A stretch of 64,000 bases of DNA from Desulforamulus hydrothermalis Lam5 = DSM 18033 (GCF_000315365.1 NZ_CAOS01000009.1:96299-160298); one strand, 5' to 3'. Positions 1-7,282 are shown, counted from the stretch's first letter. The notes: generated by a model not told the origin, from the sequence alone. Translations and numbers: made by a program.

Positions 1-16
1 GTAAGTTTTTTTTCAT
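1..16 (-). CDS. 5' tip of a leftward gene (partial)
   Basis: An ATG on the minus strand at 16-14 is followed by codons for M-K-K-N-L before the window ends. A strong Shine-Dalgarno (AAGGAGG on the minus strand, about 25-31) lies at good spacing, and a consensus promoter sits just upstream. The product cannot be identified from five codons. Confidence 0.6.
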
Positions 17-58
17 AAATATATTACCTCCTTCTGAATGATCATGTTGACTTATTCT

Positions 59-87
59 AATATAATTAATAATAATTACGCTGTCAA
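59..87 (-). promoter_or_regulatory. Sigma-A type promoter for the leftward gene
   Basis: On the minus strand TTGACA (87-82) and TATATT (64-59) are separated by exactly 17 bases. It points at the gene whose ATG is at 16. A weaker rightward pair (TTGACT/TAATAA) overlaps and could serve dut. Confidence 0.6.
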
Positions 88-217
88 TATATTTTTAATA
101 AAATTAAATGCTTGTCAAAAAAATGACAAAAAAAATAAAGCAGTAGCAGGGAAAGCGGATATGGTGTGTCGAAGTGATAATAATCACAAATTATATACTT
201 TTAGGGGTGTTAGCAGC

Positions 218-787
218 ATGCTGGAAACCTGTAACCGTTGTCGGTACGGTGTTGAAATTATTCGCGGGGATTATAAATGTGAAAAACAAGAAATAAAGAT
301 TCCCAGGGATGAAGCACTGTACCCCTTTAGGCGTTGTAACTGGTTTGTGTTTAAAAACAGTTTAATTAAAGTTAAGAGAGTTCACGAAAATGCGGAACTT
401 CCTAAGCGGGCCACCCCTGAAAGTGCCGGCTTTGATTTGCATACTGTTGAAGATTTTTCACTTGAGCCGGGGGAACATAAGGCGGTGCGGACAGGGTTGG
501 CTTTTGAAATTCCGGCGGGATACGCCATGTTTATATTCCCGCGTAGCGGCTTGGCAAAAAATCACGGGCTTACCTTGAGTAATGCTGTTGGTGTGGTGGA
601 CTCAGATTACCGGGGCGAAGTTATGGTGCTGCTGCATAATGCAGGAGAATATAAAGTATCCTTCCGTTCTGGTGAGCGAATTGCCCAGGCGGTTATTCAA
701 ACCCTGCCGGATATTGAACTGGTTGAGTGCGAGGAATTAAGTGAAACGGCCAGGGGTAAAAGTGGCTTTGGCAGCACCGGTTTATAA
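218..787 (+). CDS. dut: dUTP diphosphatase with a cysteine-rich N-terminal extension
   Basis: Hydrolyses dUTP to dUMP and pyrophosphate, keeping uracil out of DNA and feeding dTMP synthesis. All five trimeric dUTPase motifs are visible in the 189-residue product: AGFDL (70-74), PRSGLA (108-113), GVVDSDYRGEV (125-135, catalytic Asp128), ERIAQ (153-157) and GFGSTGL at the C-terminus. The frame is open back to 38, but the ATG at 218 has a GGGGTG ribosome site, so I start there. The first 45 residues are not part of the usual fold and carry Cys5, Cys8, Cys21 and Cys40, which could bind a metal. Usual length is about 145-150 residues. Confidence 0.93.
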   Translation: MLETCNRCRYGVEIIRGDYKCEKQEIKIPRDEALYPFRRCNWFVFKNSLIKVKRVHENAELPKRATPESAGFDLHTVEDFSLEPGEHKAVRTGLAFEIPAGYAMFIFPRSGLAKNHGLTLSNAVGVVDSDYRGEVMVLLHNAGEYKVSFRSGERIAQAVIQTLPDIELVECEELSETARGKSGFGSTGL

Positions 788-859
788 ATTCATATAAAAA
801 TTGCAATTACCTCTTGCCAGAGGGTAAAACTTATGCTAAAATTCATAATTGCCAACAGT

Positions 860-935
<76 letters not shown>

Positions 936-951
936 TATTTCAGCATTTAGT

Positions 952-1026
952 GCGGAAGTGGCTCAGTGGTAGAGCATCGCCTTGCCAAGGCGAGGGTCGC
1001 GGGTTCGAATCCCGTCTTCCGCTCCA
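952..1026 (+). tRNA. tRNA-Gly (GCC), copy 1
   Basis: Acceptor GCGGAAG/CTTCCGC, anticodon GCC, encoded CCA. The 75 bases are identical to the tRNA-Gly at 2326. Confidence 0.97.
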
Positions 1027-1034
1027 TTTTATCT

Positions 1035-1109
1035 GGCGGCATAGCCAAGTGGTAAGGCAGAGGACTGCAAATCCTCCATTCCCCAGTTCAAATCTGGGTG
1101 CCGCCTCCA
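1035..1109 (+). tRNA. tRNA-Cys (GCA)
   Basis: Acceptor GGCGGCA/TGCCGCC, anticodon GCA, encoded CCA. Last of the Phe-Gly-Cys cluster, followed by a terminator. Confidence 0.97.
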
Positions 1110-1120
1110 TAGGGAAAGAT

Positions 1121-1155
1121 AAGTCACCTGCCGGTAAACAGGTGACTTATTTTGT
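1121..1155 (+). terminator. Terminator of the tRNA-Phe-Gly-Cys unit
   Basis: Perfect 10-bp stem AAGTCACCTG/CAGGTGACTT followed by ATTTTGTTT. Confidence 0.85.
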
Positions 1156-1351
1156 TTATTATTGCTTTTAACAGTATTGCCGACCTGGTTGTCAAATCTT
1201 GACGGCGGTTCATATGCGTTCAACCGGGGGCCGTACCCCTTCCTGATTCTACGTTATTTGTATGGACGCTGCCACGATTGCTTTTTGCTTACTAAGAAGC
1301 GATGCTGCAGGTATTTTGCCAGATACCTGCCGGATTAATCTTTAAAATATT

Positions 1352-1969
1352 TTATCGTTTTTTCTTTTTAGCCGGTCGATTTTTTTGACTGGTAATGCGG
1401 GGTTGGTTAAACACTTCCGGTAAATAGGCGGGGGCAGCGGCTACCACAGATTCGCTGATTTCTGCTAAAACTTTATTAATAACTTGTTCCGGCTCAGAAT
1501 CATCCATATCAATAGCAGAAACTACCATAGGCAGAGAAGATTTTATCTGTTCTTTATTATTGACAGGGTGTGGCTGCTCGGCTGCAAAATTAGAGTTAGC
1601 CGGCGGGTTGTCTGCTTTTATTTGATTGCCGGGGGAATAATCAGCCAGGGTTAATGCTGCAATCTGGGCGTTAAGTGAACCGGCCTGGGCAAGGGTTTCT
1701 TCCAGTGCCAGCACTTCTTCGGGTGTTCCTTCAATCCCCAGAGCTTTAATGGCTTCTTCTTGCATTAAACGCACCCATTCAGCCACCAGGTCGAGACCTT
1801 CTTGCAGCTCTTTGAAACTTTGACGAACTGCGTCGCCGATCTGTTTTTCCAGCTCTTCCTGGCGAATAGTAAGGTTTAACAGTTCGTTTCTTTGCGATCT
1901 GGTCAGTGACGCCAGTGGTTTATCCAGGCCATTTATTTTATTTACAATTTGCCGGTATTCACTAAACAC
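1352..1969 (-). CDS. Hypothetical protein, helical N-terminus and basic tail
   Basis: I do not recognise this 205-residue protein. The GTG start at 1969 follows a GGGAGGT site. Residues 1-100 are rich in Leu, Glu and Gln and look like a helical bundle or short coiled coil; 105-150 are low-complexity and Pro/Asn-rich; the end is strongly basic (PAKKKKR). No signal peptide or membrane segment. It is transcribed against the flanking tRNAs. Length and composition resemble small chaperone-like proteins, but nothing supports a specific function. Confidence 0.7.
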   Translation of the reverse strand: MFSEYRQIVNKINGLDKPLASLTRSQRNELLNLTIRQEELEKQIGDAVRQSFKELQEGLDLVAEWVRLMQEEAIKALGIEGTPEEVLALEETLAQAGSLNAQIAALTLADYSPGNQIKADNPPANSNFAAEQPHPVNNKEQIKSSLPMVVSAIDMDDSEPEQVINKVLAEISESVVAAAPAYLPEVFNQPRITSQKNRPAKKKKR

Positions 1970-2131
1970 AGTTATACCTCCCAGGTTGTTTTTTAATAAT
2001 ATTTCTAGGCCATAAAGGAAAATCCTTCCAAATATTAAAAATTAAGTTAATTTTTTGATGCAATAATCTGCTGTTATGCTGTTTTTAGCAATTATTGGTT
2101 ATGGTATACTGGATATCAGGAGAGTGATAAA

Positions 2132-2254
2132 GTGGAAGCATTATTGTCATTTTACAGCAGTTTGCCACGAACCCAACTTTTTATTATGTTTATTGCTGTT
2201 ACAGCGGCACTGGTTGCCATAATAATCGGCTTTAACCGTAAATATGGCGATTAA
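2132..2254 (+). CDS. Small single-span membrane protein (40 aa)
   Basis: GTG start eight bases after an AGGAG site. The peptide has a polar N-terminus (about 1-16), one hydrophobic segment (about 17-34, rich in Ile, Val and Ala) and a short basic/acidic tail (NRKYGD). It lies alone between the unknown gene on the other strand and a tRNA cluster. Function unknown. Confidence 0.6.
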   Translation: MEALLSFYSSLPRTQLFIMFIAVTAALVAIIIGFNRKYGD

Positions 2255-2325
2255 GTACGCTACAATTTAGATATTGACTTATCTTCCTTATCTGTGGTAT
2301 ATTATTAACCGTCGGTTGACGTTTT

Positions 2326-2400
2326 GCGGAAGTGGCTCAGTGGTAGAGCATCGCCTTGCCAAGGCGAGGGTCGCGGGTTCGAATCCCGTCTTCCGCTCCA
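2326..2400 (+). tRNA. tRNA-Gly (GCC), copy 2
   Basis: Same 75 bases as the tRNA-Gly at 952, including CCA. First of the Gly-Asp-Leu cluster. Confidence 0.97.
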
Positions 2401-2408
2401 GCAATTGC

Positions 2409-2485
2409 GGAGCTGTGGTGTAGAGGCCTAACATGCCTGCCTGTCACGCAGGAGATCGCGGGTTCGACTCCCGTCAGCTCCGCCA
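2409..2485 (+). tRNA. tRNA-Asp (GTC)
   Basis: Acceptor GGAGCTG/CAGCTCC, anticodon GTC, encoded CCA. Confidence 0.97.
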
Positions 2486-2549
2486 AATTTTGTTTATTGA
2501 CAAAAATCAATATAATTGTTATACTGTTTAAGCTAAGGTATAAATATTT

Positions 2550-2638
2550 GCCCGGGTGGCGGAATAGGCAGACGCACAGGACTTAAAATCCTGCGGGTAG
2601 CGATACCCGTGCCGGTTCGACCCCGGCTCCGGGCACCA
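2550..2638 (+). tRNA. tRNA-Leu (TAA), prophage attachment gene
   Basis: 89-base class II tRNA with anticodon TAA, long variable arm and encoded CCA. Its 3' part from 2578 is duplicated at 41517-41577, so the distal half was supplied by the integrating phage and the gene remains functional. Confidence 0.97.
2578..2638 (+). repeat. attL core (61-bp direct repeat)
   Basis: Identical over 61 bases to 41517-41577. It begins just before the anticodon loop of tRNA-Leu and ends exactly at CCA; flanking bases differ on both sides. Confidence 0.95.
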
Positions 2639-2643
2639 AAATA

Positions 2644-2674
2644 AAGGCCTCCAGGCTATTAACCTGGAGGCCTT
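2644..2674. terminator. Phage-borne bidirectional terminator next to attL
   Basis: 12-bp perfect stem AAGGCCTCCAGG/CCTGGAGGCCTT. On the minus strand it is followed by TTTATTTT and ends integrase transcription; on the plus strand it can replace the tRNA-Leu terminator that was displaced to 41584 by integration. Confidence 0.85.
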
Positions 2675-2679
2675 GAAAT

Positions 2680-3771
2680 TTAATTTTGCTTTTGACCAGC
2701 GTTTTGACCACCGCGAAGGTACTGGTCTATTTTTTCTACTACTGCTACATCTCCCTTTGGACGTATATGTTGGTATTTTGATGTCATTGTAATATTGCTG
2801 TGGCCAAGCCTATTTTGTACATGCCGTATATCTATATCTGCATCTAACATTAGTGTTGCATGGAAGTGTCTTAAATCATGGAACCTTATATGTGGGAGCT
2901 TGTTAGAAGCTAGGAAGTTTTTAAAGCGGTGAGAATAATTACCTGGATGACTAGGGTTGCCGTCGTTTGATATTACATAACCTATGGATTTTTTAACAGC
3001 TAAAACTTTTAAAACATCAGCAGGGACCGAAATGGTTCTTGCTGACTTTTTTGTTTTTGGTGGTTTTACTTCTAGGCCGCCAGAGACAGGAACAACAACC
3101 TGTCGAATGGTTAAGGTAGAATTTTTAAAGTCAATATCATTCCATGTGAGTCCGAATACTTCTTCCCTTCGAAGGCCACACATGCCAGCCAAAAGAACAG
3201 GTATTTCGTGCTCAGTATTTCTTGCTGCATCTAATATTGCATAAAACTGTGACACATCAGGCACGGTTATTTCAAAATCATCAGGGCTAGGTGGATCTAC
3301 TAAGGAGCATGGGTTAGTAGGTATTAACCCGTTTTTTACTGCATGCTTCAAGGCCCTTGAAAAGATTCGATGTATCTGCAATATTGTTTTCTCTGAATAT
3401 TCCTTCTCTCTTTCGTAATTATAAAATTCCTCGATGTGTATTGGTCGGAGGTTTTTAAGTTTTTTGCCCTTGAAATATGGGATAATATGATTGTCAATGT
3501 ATCTTTTATATCCTTCTTTAGTAGTTGTTTCTAATTTTTTGCAATATACCGAGAACCATTGCTCTAAATATGCGTCAATTGTGAGCTTCCCTGCATCAGC
3601 AAATGTTCCAGTTTGAAGTTGATATATTATATCGTTTACTAGCTTTTGACATTCTTGCCTCTTGCTAGCATATACATATTTCTGTCTACGCTTCCCAGTA
3701 ATAGGGTCTGGTGGTAACTCTACTCGGCCTTCCCATCTTCCATCTTTCCGTTTACGAACCAATCCTTTCAT
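2680..3771 (-). CDS. int: Tyrosine-type phage integrase
   Basis: Catalyses site-specific integration and excision at the tRNA-Leu att core. The 363-residue protein has an N-terminal arm-binding-like domain (1-55, with basic KRKDGRW and KRRQKYVY), a SAM-like core-binding domain (about 60-160) and a catalytic domain with Arg201, His298-x-x-Arg301, His324 and nucleophile Tyr333. It lies directly beside attL and reads toward it. The ATG at 3771 overlaps the repressor stop by one base (TAATG), so the two are probably translationally coupled. Length is normal for the family. Confidence 0.95.
   Translation of the reverse strand: MKGLVRKRKDGRWEGRVELPPDPITGKRRQKYVYASKRQECQKLVNDIIYQLQTGTFADAGKLTIDAYLEQWFSVYCKKLETTTKEGYKRYIDNHIIPYFKGKKLKNLRPIHIEEFYNYEREKEYSEKTILQIHRIFSRALKHAVKNGLIPTNPCSLVDPPSPDDFEITVPDVSQFYAILDAARNTEHEIPVLLAGMCGLRREEVFGLTWNDIDFKNSTLTIRQVVVPVSGGLEVKPPKTKKSARTISVPADVLKVLAVKKSIGYVISNDGNPSHPGNYSHRFKNFLASNKLPHIRFHDLRHFHATLMLDADIDIRHVQNRLGHSNITMTSKYQHIRPKGDVAVVEKIDQYLRGGQNAGQKQN
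2692..2713 (+). repeat. Candidate integrase arm-type sites (left)
   Basis: Two direct units TTGACCA(G/C)CG start at 2692 and 2704, a 12-base period, inside the last codons of int. The 22-bp block recurs with one mismatch at 41357-41378 near attR. Paired direct repeats outside the core at both prophage ends are what arm-binding tyrosine integrases use; the assignment is inference. Confidence 0.55.
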
Positions 3772-4097
3772 TAATGCTCCTCCTTATTAAGCAAGTATTG
3801 AGCATAAGAATACAGTTCTTTCCTTTTATCAGGTGAAAGTGAGTTAAAAATTTCCAATAATTCATTAGATGTTAACTCAGGGTATCTTTCGTCACTATAC
3901 CCTATGAGCCAGTTAAAGTCGCAATTAAAAAACTTTGCAATAGCCTTTACATTAGAGAGTTTTGGTTCCCTTAGGCCGTTTTCGTATTTGTGTATAGTCC
4001 CTTTGGTTGTTCCTGTGCCTTGGGCAACCTCTTCTAGGGTAAGTTTCTTCTCCTCGCGGAGCAAACGGAGTCTTTGTCCAAACTTTTCTTTCAACAT
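3771..4097 (-). CDS. XRE-family phage repressor (CI-like)
   Basis: Represses the early lytic promoter and maintains lysogeny. The 108-residue protein has an HTH_3 domain at about 5-60 (RLRLLREEKKLTLEEVAQ, then TGTTKGTIHKYENGLREP), followed by a short helical C-terminal dimerisation region (ELLEIFNSLSPDKRKELYSY). There is no LexA-like peptidase domain. A TTG twelve bases upstream is in frame, but GGAGAG spaced four bases before the ATG at 4097 decides the start. Its promoter (4134-4162) overlaps an operator-like repeat, consistent with autoregulation. Confidence 0.9.
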   Translation of the reverse strand: MLKEKFGQRLRLLREEKKLTLEEVAQGTGTTKGTIHKYENGLREPKLSNVKAIAKFFNCDFNWLIGYSDERYPELTSNELLEIFNSLSPDKRKELYSYAQYLLNKEEH

Positions 4098-4133
4098 TTT
4101 ACTCTCCAAAGCAATATACCACCTTTCGAAATC

Positions 4134-4162
4134 AGTATATCAATAGTGTAGCCAAAAAGCAA
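4134..4162 (-). promoter_or_regulatory. Repressor promoter
   Basis: Minus strand TTGCTT (4162-4157), 17-base spacer, TATACT (4139-4134). The -35 region overlaps the operator-like sequence at 4148-4159. Confidence 0.6.
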
Positions 4163-4180
4163 TAATTTGTATCCAAAAAG
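4148..4180 (+). promoter_or_regulatory. Degenerate operator half-sites
   Basis: Two 12-mers, GTAGCCAAAAAG (4148-4159) and GTATCCAAAAAG (4169-4180), repeat the left part of the 16-bp dyad found at 4226 and 4486. They lie between the divergent repressor and early promoters. Confidence 0.55.
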
Positions 4181-4192
4181 ACAAAAAAATAA

Positions 4193-4221
4193 TTGACACA
4201 AATAGGTGCCCGTGTTACCCT
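4193..4221 (+). promoter_or_regulatory. Early rightward promoter
   Basis: Perfect -35 TTGACA (4193-4198), 17-base spacer, weak -10 TACCCT (4216-4221), directly upstream of the operator dyad at 4226. Confidence 0.5.
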
Positions 4222-4225
4222 ATAA

Positions 4226-4241
4226 GTATCCAAAAGGAAAC
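4226..4241 (+). promoter_or_regulatory. Operator dyad O1
   Basis: GTATCC-AAAA-GGAAAC, a 16-bp near-palindrome (GTWTCC-N4-GGAWAC), just after the early -10. Likely binding site of the XRE repressor or Cro-like protein. Confidence 0.65.
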
Positions 4242-4271
4242 AGGCAAAATGGTGCGAGGGGAGGAAAAGTA

Positions 4272-4484
4272 ATGGCAAAAAAACAAAGGAAACCGCATCT
4301 TAAACTGAAGGCGTTTAGAGTAGAAAGAGCTCTGACGCAAGAAGATATGGCTAAAAGAATAGGAATATCCATCAATGCCTATATCCTAAAGGAAAACGGA
4401 TATCGGGATTTTACCCTTTCAGAGGTTGCAGCTATGGTTAATGAGTTTTCTTTGGATCCTAATAAGATATTTTTTTGTGATTAA
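4272..4484 (+). CDS. Cro-like XRE regulator
   Basis: First gene of the rightward early operon, probably the lytic-phase counterpart of the repressor. The 70-residue protein is one HTH domain: LKAFRVERALTQEDMAKRIG (helices 1-2) and ISINAYILKENGYRDF (recognition helix region), then a helical tail. The frame extends upstream, but the ATG at 4272 has GGGAGG at good spacing and follows the promoter. Operator dyads flank it on both sides (4226 and 4486). Confidence 0.85.
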   Translation: MAKKQRKPHLKLKAFRVERALTQEDMAKRIGISINAYILKENGYRDFTLSEVAAMVNEFSLDPNKIFFCD

Positions 4485-4485
4485 A

Positions 4486-4501
4486 GTATCCGATTGGAAA
4501 C
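4486..4501 (+). promoter_or_regulatory. Operator dyad O2
   Basis: GTATCC-GATT-GGAAAC, matching the O1 dyad in both arms, two bases after the cro-like stop codon and before the next gene. Confidence 0.6.
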
Positions 4502-4533
4502 AAATTTTGATGCCAAGAAGAGAGGTGTAACCA

Positions 4534-4905
4534 TTGGCAACAGTCCACCCGTTTCCTAATCAGTCAGTCCGGGCTTTAGTCCATTCGGTTATCCAGATGT
4601 ATGCCGCTGGGAAATGGACCCGGCAGCAAATGATGAGCCAGGTCCATGACACGCTCCGGCAGTATGGTATTTCCAGGCTCAACATCAACAACTACAACGT
4701 CCGGATTGTAGAACCAGTTATCACCAGTGCCGGAGTATTCCCGGTGGTCATCATCGAAGGCGGGGAGGTTTCTGCCAGCATCGGTTGCCCGGCCTGCCAC
4801 TCCCGGGAGGCCGGTTATCTGGCCGGGGACTCAACAGTGACAGTGATGTGTAGGAGCTGTGGGTGTATTTATCAGTTCAGGGAGAGAAAGGAGGGCTTGA
4901 AATGA
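4534..4905 (+). CDS. Phage early protein with C-terminal zinc ribbon
   Basis: Unrecognised 123-residue protein. TTG start after AGAGGTG. Residues 1-75 are predicted mixed helix/strand; residues 90-115 contain CPACH and CRSCGC, a four-cysteine zinc ribbon, so nucleic-acid or protein binding is plausible. The stop overlaps the ATG of the next small gene (ATGA). Confidence 0.7.
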   Translation: MATVHPFPNQSVRALVHSVIQMYAAGKWTRQQMMSQVHDTLRQYGISRLNINNYNVRIVEPVITSAGVFPVVIIEGGEVSASIGCPACHSREAGYLAGDSTVTVMCRSCGCIYQFRERKEGLK

Positions 4906-4976
4906 CAGTGTTCGTAGCTTGCGTTATTTTATCGGCAGTACTCTGGTTTACCTTTCACGGCAAGGCAAACAAGTAA
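4902..4976 (+). CDS. 24-aa hydrophobic peptide
   Basis: ATG overlaps the preceding stop (ATGA) and follows AAGGAGGG. The peptide is mostly hydrophobic (VFVACVILSAVLWF) with a short HGKANK tail, so a single membrane span. Between two well-supported early genes; role unknown. Confidence 0.5.
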   Translation: MTVFVACVILSAVLWFTFHGKANK

Positions 4977-4990
4977 AGGAGGTGAGTAAG

Positions 4991-5443
4991 ATGCAAGTTA
5001 ACACATTAGAAACCATGGAAAATCTAAAGGATTTAGCCGAAAGGTTCTTAACTATTTACCCGCAGTTAAAGGCCGCTTTGACTGGCCAAACACAACAAAC
5101 TCAGACTGCGGAACCTCAGTACGCGAACCCCGACCAGCAAATTTCTCAGTTTCTTCGGGAGCTCGGCACCCCAATGCATGTAAAAGGCTTTGGTTACCTC
5201 AAAACAGCCATAAAGTTACTGCAGGAAAATGAATCGCTGCTGTTTGCTGTCACCAAAGAACTTTACCCAGCCATTGCCAAGCTACACGATACCACCCCAA
5301 GCCGAGTAGAACGAGCCATTAGGCACGCTGTAGAATTGATGGCTGAAAGATGTAGCCCGTTGTATGCTAAATCGTTTACTGACCAACCAACTAACTCGGA
5401 GTTTCTGGCCTGGTGCGTGGAAAATCTCAAATTTCGAGCATAA
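4991..5443 (+). CDS. Orphan Spo0A-type DNA-binding domain protein
   Basis: The C-terminal ~95 residues closely resemble the effector domain of the sporulation regulator Spo0A: LRELGTPMHVKGFGYL, then TKELYPAIAKLHDTTPSRVE, RAIRHAVE and PTNSEFLAW match its helices, including the SRVERAIRHA recognition region. There is no receiver domain; instead residues 1-55 are a Gln/Thr-rich helical leader. The start at 4991 is set by AAGGAGGTGAG. An orphan domain could bind 0A boxes without phosphorylation, acting constitutively or as a competitor. The family match is from memory of the Spo0A sequence; the effect is inference. Confidence 0.85.
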   Translation: MQVNTLETMENLKDLAERFLTIYPQLKAALTGQTQQTQTAEPQYANPDQQISQFLRELGTPMHVKGFGYLKTAIKLLQENESLLFAVTKELYPAIAKLHDTTPSRVERAIRHAVELMAERCSPLYAKSFTDQPTNSEFLAWCVENLKFRA

Positions 5444-5445
5444 AA

Positions 5446-5470
5446 AAAGAGCCGTTTTAAAACGGCCATA
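5446..5470. terminator. Palindrome with flanking A tract
   Basis: Perfect 8-bp arms GCCGTTTT/AAAACGGC preceded by an A run, giving a U run only on the minus strand. A weak terminator or RNA stabiliser after the Spo0A-like gene. Confidence 0.4.
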
Positions 5471-5536
5471 AAGAAAATACCTCACGTTAAACTTATCACC
5501 TTGACTGTAAAGTGTCAAGAAGGAGAGTGATTAATA

Positions 5537-5623
5537 ATGCGTAGTCCTTTCAGGATTGCCACGTTCCGGGGGACGGTAGCCGAATTCCGGGAGTGGTTGC
5601 GCCGGATGTGCCAGTCATGCTAA
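5537..5623 (+). CDS. 28-aa basic peptide
   Basis: ATG after AGGAGAG. The peptide is Arg-rich and ends RRMCQSC. Its stop overlaps the ATG of the next gene (ATGCTAA), suggesting coupling. No recognisable function. Confidence 0.45.
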   Translation: MRSPFRIATFRGTVAEFREWLRRMCQSC

Positions 5624-5811
5624 TCCCGCAATGTCTCTGCGGTCGAGATATCACTTTCAGACAAGGCCACAAGGAAAACCATTGTCCGAGGTGCGGGGCC
5701 AGATGGCTCCGGGATCGTAGCGGATTTTGGGCCTTCGGGCTTAATAAGGTTTGTTTTACACCAAAACAAAAATGGCTTAGGAAGGCAAGGAGGGGCGGTG
5801 CGCATGCCTGA
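5617..5811 (+). CDS. Small zinc-finger protein
   Basis: 64 residues from the ATG at 5617, which overlaps the upstream stop; there is no strong own ribosome site, so translation is probably coupled. CLC and CPRCGARW form a four-ligand zinc knuckle in the first half; the tail is basic (KQKWLRKARRGG). Unknown phage early protein, possibly nucleic-acid binding. Confidence 0.55.
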   Translation: MLIPQCLCGRDITFRQGHKENHCPRCGARWLRDRSGFWAFGLNKVCFTPKQKWLRKARRGGAHA

Positions 5812-6124
5812 ATTAGTAACCTGCTGGAAGCAATATGGTTTAATTCCTTGCTCAGCTACCGACCCCAATTATGACTCTGCTGTAACGAGGATCTCTGACG
5901 AGAGATTGATATATAACCTCATGTATGAAGGCAGGAAATCTGCTTGGAAGAAGCTCCGAAAAGAAGCCGAAAAACGAGGGATCCAGAGACCGTTTGAAGT
6001 GCGTATGAAAGACGGTTCCAGCGAAGTGCTTATGGCCCAATCAAAACAAAGTGCAAAGAAATTGGCCCGAGAACTTGGATATGAAGTTTTAGAAATAATA
6101 GACAAATGGGAACCAAGGTGGTAG
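5804..6124 (+). CDS. Phage early hypothetical protein
   Basis: 106 residues, ATG at 5804 eight bases after AAGGAGGGG (an in-frame GTG lies two codons upstream). Charged, basic in the middle (AWKKLRKEAEKRG); residues 70-100 (SKQSAKKLARELGYEVLEII) look like a helix-strand module. No family recognised. Overlaps the previous gene by eight bases. Confidence 0.6.
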   Translation: MPELVTCWKQYGLIPCSATDPNYDSAVTRISDERLIYNLMYEGRKSAWKKLRKEAEKRGIQRPFEVRMKDGSSEVLMAQSKQSAKKLARELGYEVLEIIDKWEPRW

Positions 6125-6129
6125 CCGAA

Positions 6130-6531
6130 ATGAAAGTTTCAGGACTAATTTCAGAACTAATCACTCAAGCCCAGCAAATGGGCATCACCGTATATCACCA
6201 CCAGGGGCAGGTTCAGGTTAAGATTCCCTGGCCAGTTGAGCGAATACCGGATCCTGCCCGGGCAATCCTTGGGGCTATCAGGGAACTGAAGCCAGAGGTG
6301 CTGGCATACTTCGCGCTCACAGAACCATTTAATGCCCAGTTGGTACTCGCAGCATTAGAGGCCCAGGGAGTTAGATTAGTCCCGGACCAATTGCAAGGAT
6401 TCAGGATTTTTATTAACCCAAAAGCTCCGGGTAGGTGCGAGGGAACGGCTATAAAGTTGATTAACAAACTCAACGACCATCGATCTGCTATCATACCGTA
6501 CCTATCCGGTCAGCAGGCACCGCCCGGGTGA
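6130..6531 (+). CDS. TubC-N-like docking domain protein (two copies)
   Basis: 133 residues. Both halves resemble the small TubC N-terminal docking fold seen in many phage and mobile-element proteins: first LISELITQAQQMGITVYHH to LKPEVLAYF, then VLAALEAQGVRLVPDQLQGF to HRSAIIPYL. An in-frame ATG at 6106 overlaps the upstream gene, but AAGGTGG spaced eight bases before 6130 favours the later start. Partner proteins are unknown; nothing suggests a polyketide role here. Confidence 0.6.
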   Translation: MKVSGLISELITQAQQMGITVYHHQGQVQVKIPWPVERIPDPARAILGAIRELKPEVLAYFALTEPFNAQLVLAALEAQGVRLVPDQLQGFRIFINPKAPGRCEGTAIKLINKLNDHRSAIIPYLSGQQAPPG

Positions 6532-6734
6532 ACTCCATTGGAGTTATCACGCAAGGAGTGTTATCTGGCAAAACATTGCTTGATGCATTGATGACTGTGA
6601 TTTATATCCCGTCGACATTGGGCTTTGCCGAAAGCGCAGTGGCATTAGTCCTAAAGAGGACCAACCTACCAAGGGTAAAGGAGGTCGCAAACATTGATTT
6701 TAAGATGTGCGCTAAATGGCCAAGAGTGCCTTAA
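6528..6734 (+). CDS. Doubtful 68-aa frame
   Basis: GTG start overlapping the previous stop (GTGA) without a clear ribosome site. The product has no recognisable domain, and its end overlaps the better-supported cysteine-rich gene at 6694 in another frame. Kept as possible. Confidence 0.3.
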   Translation: MNSIGVITQGVLSGKTLLDALMTVIYIPSTLGFAESAVALVLKRTNLPRVKEVANIDFKMCAKWPRVP

Positions 6735-6789
6735 TTGTACGCCAGACTGTGAACTGATTAAGAACGGCATAGAGGAGGATGCAGAATGA
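6694..6789 (+). CDS. 31-aa cysteine-rich peptide
   Basis: TTG start nine bases after AAAGGAGG; stop overlaps the Gp157 start (ATGA). Four cysteines (5, 13, 16, 20) in a C-x7-C-x2-C-x3-C pattern suggest a zinc-binding microprotein. Strong ribosome site and tight coupling on both sides support it. Confidence 0.55.
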   Translation: MILRCALNGQECLNCTPDCELIKNGIEEDAE

Positions 6790-7274
6790 AGCTTTACGAA
6801 ATGACCGGTGCTTTCAATGAGATTTTTGCCATGATGGAAGATGGTGAAGAACTAAATTACTCTACCCTGGAGGATACTCTCCAAGCCCTGGAGGGAGCCA
6901 TTGAAGAAAAGGTCGGTAATATTGCCAAGATGATTAAATCACTAGAAGTTCAGGCAGAAGGCTTTGATAAAGAAGCTAAGCGCCTTACTGATAAAAAACG
7001 GACAATTGAAAACAAGATTAAATGGCTCAAAGAGTACCTGCTTCAAGCCATGGAGGCTACAGCAAAGGATAAGATTCTTACCGATATTGGTACTGTCCGC
7101 CGCCAGAAGTCCCCGGCCGGTGTTTCTGTGACAGATCCAGATGAAATCCCGCAAAATTATTGGTTTACCCCGGAGCCGGAGCTAGATAAAAAGTTGATAC
7201 TAGCTGATTTAAAGAGTGGTGTTAACATCCCGGGTGTTCAACTACGCCAGGGCTACCACATCCGTATTCAGTGA
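6786..7274 (+). CDS. Siphovirus Gp157-family protein
   Basis: 162 residues. The N-terminal two thirds form a long coiled coil (KVGNIAKMIKSLEVQAEGFD, then KRTIENKIKWLKEYL); the C-terminal third has strands ending VNIPGVQLRQGYHIRI. This matches the Gp157 family found next to single-strand annealing proteins in Firmicute siphoviruses; one member was linked to phage resistance in Streptococcus thermophilus. Sits directly before erf, overlapping it slightly in the untrimmed frame. Confidence 0.85.
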   Translation: MKLYEMTGAFNEIFAMMEDGEELNYSTLEDTLQALEGAIEEKVGNIAKMIKSLEVQAEGFDKEAKRLTDKKRTIENKIKWLKEYLLQAMEATAKDKILTDIGTVRRQKSPAGVSVTDPDEIPQNYWFTPEPELDKKLILADLKSGVNIPGVQLRQGYHIRIQ

Positions 7275-7282
7275 GGTGGACC

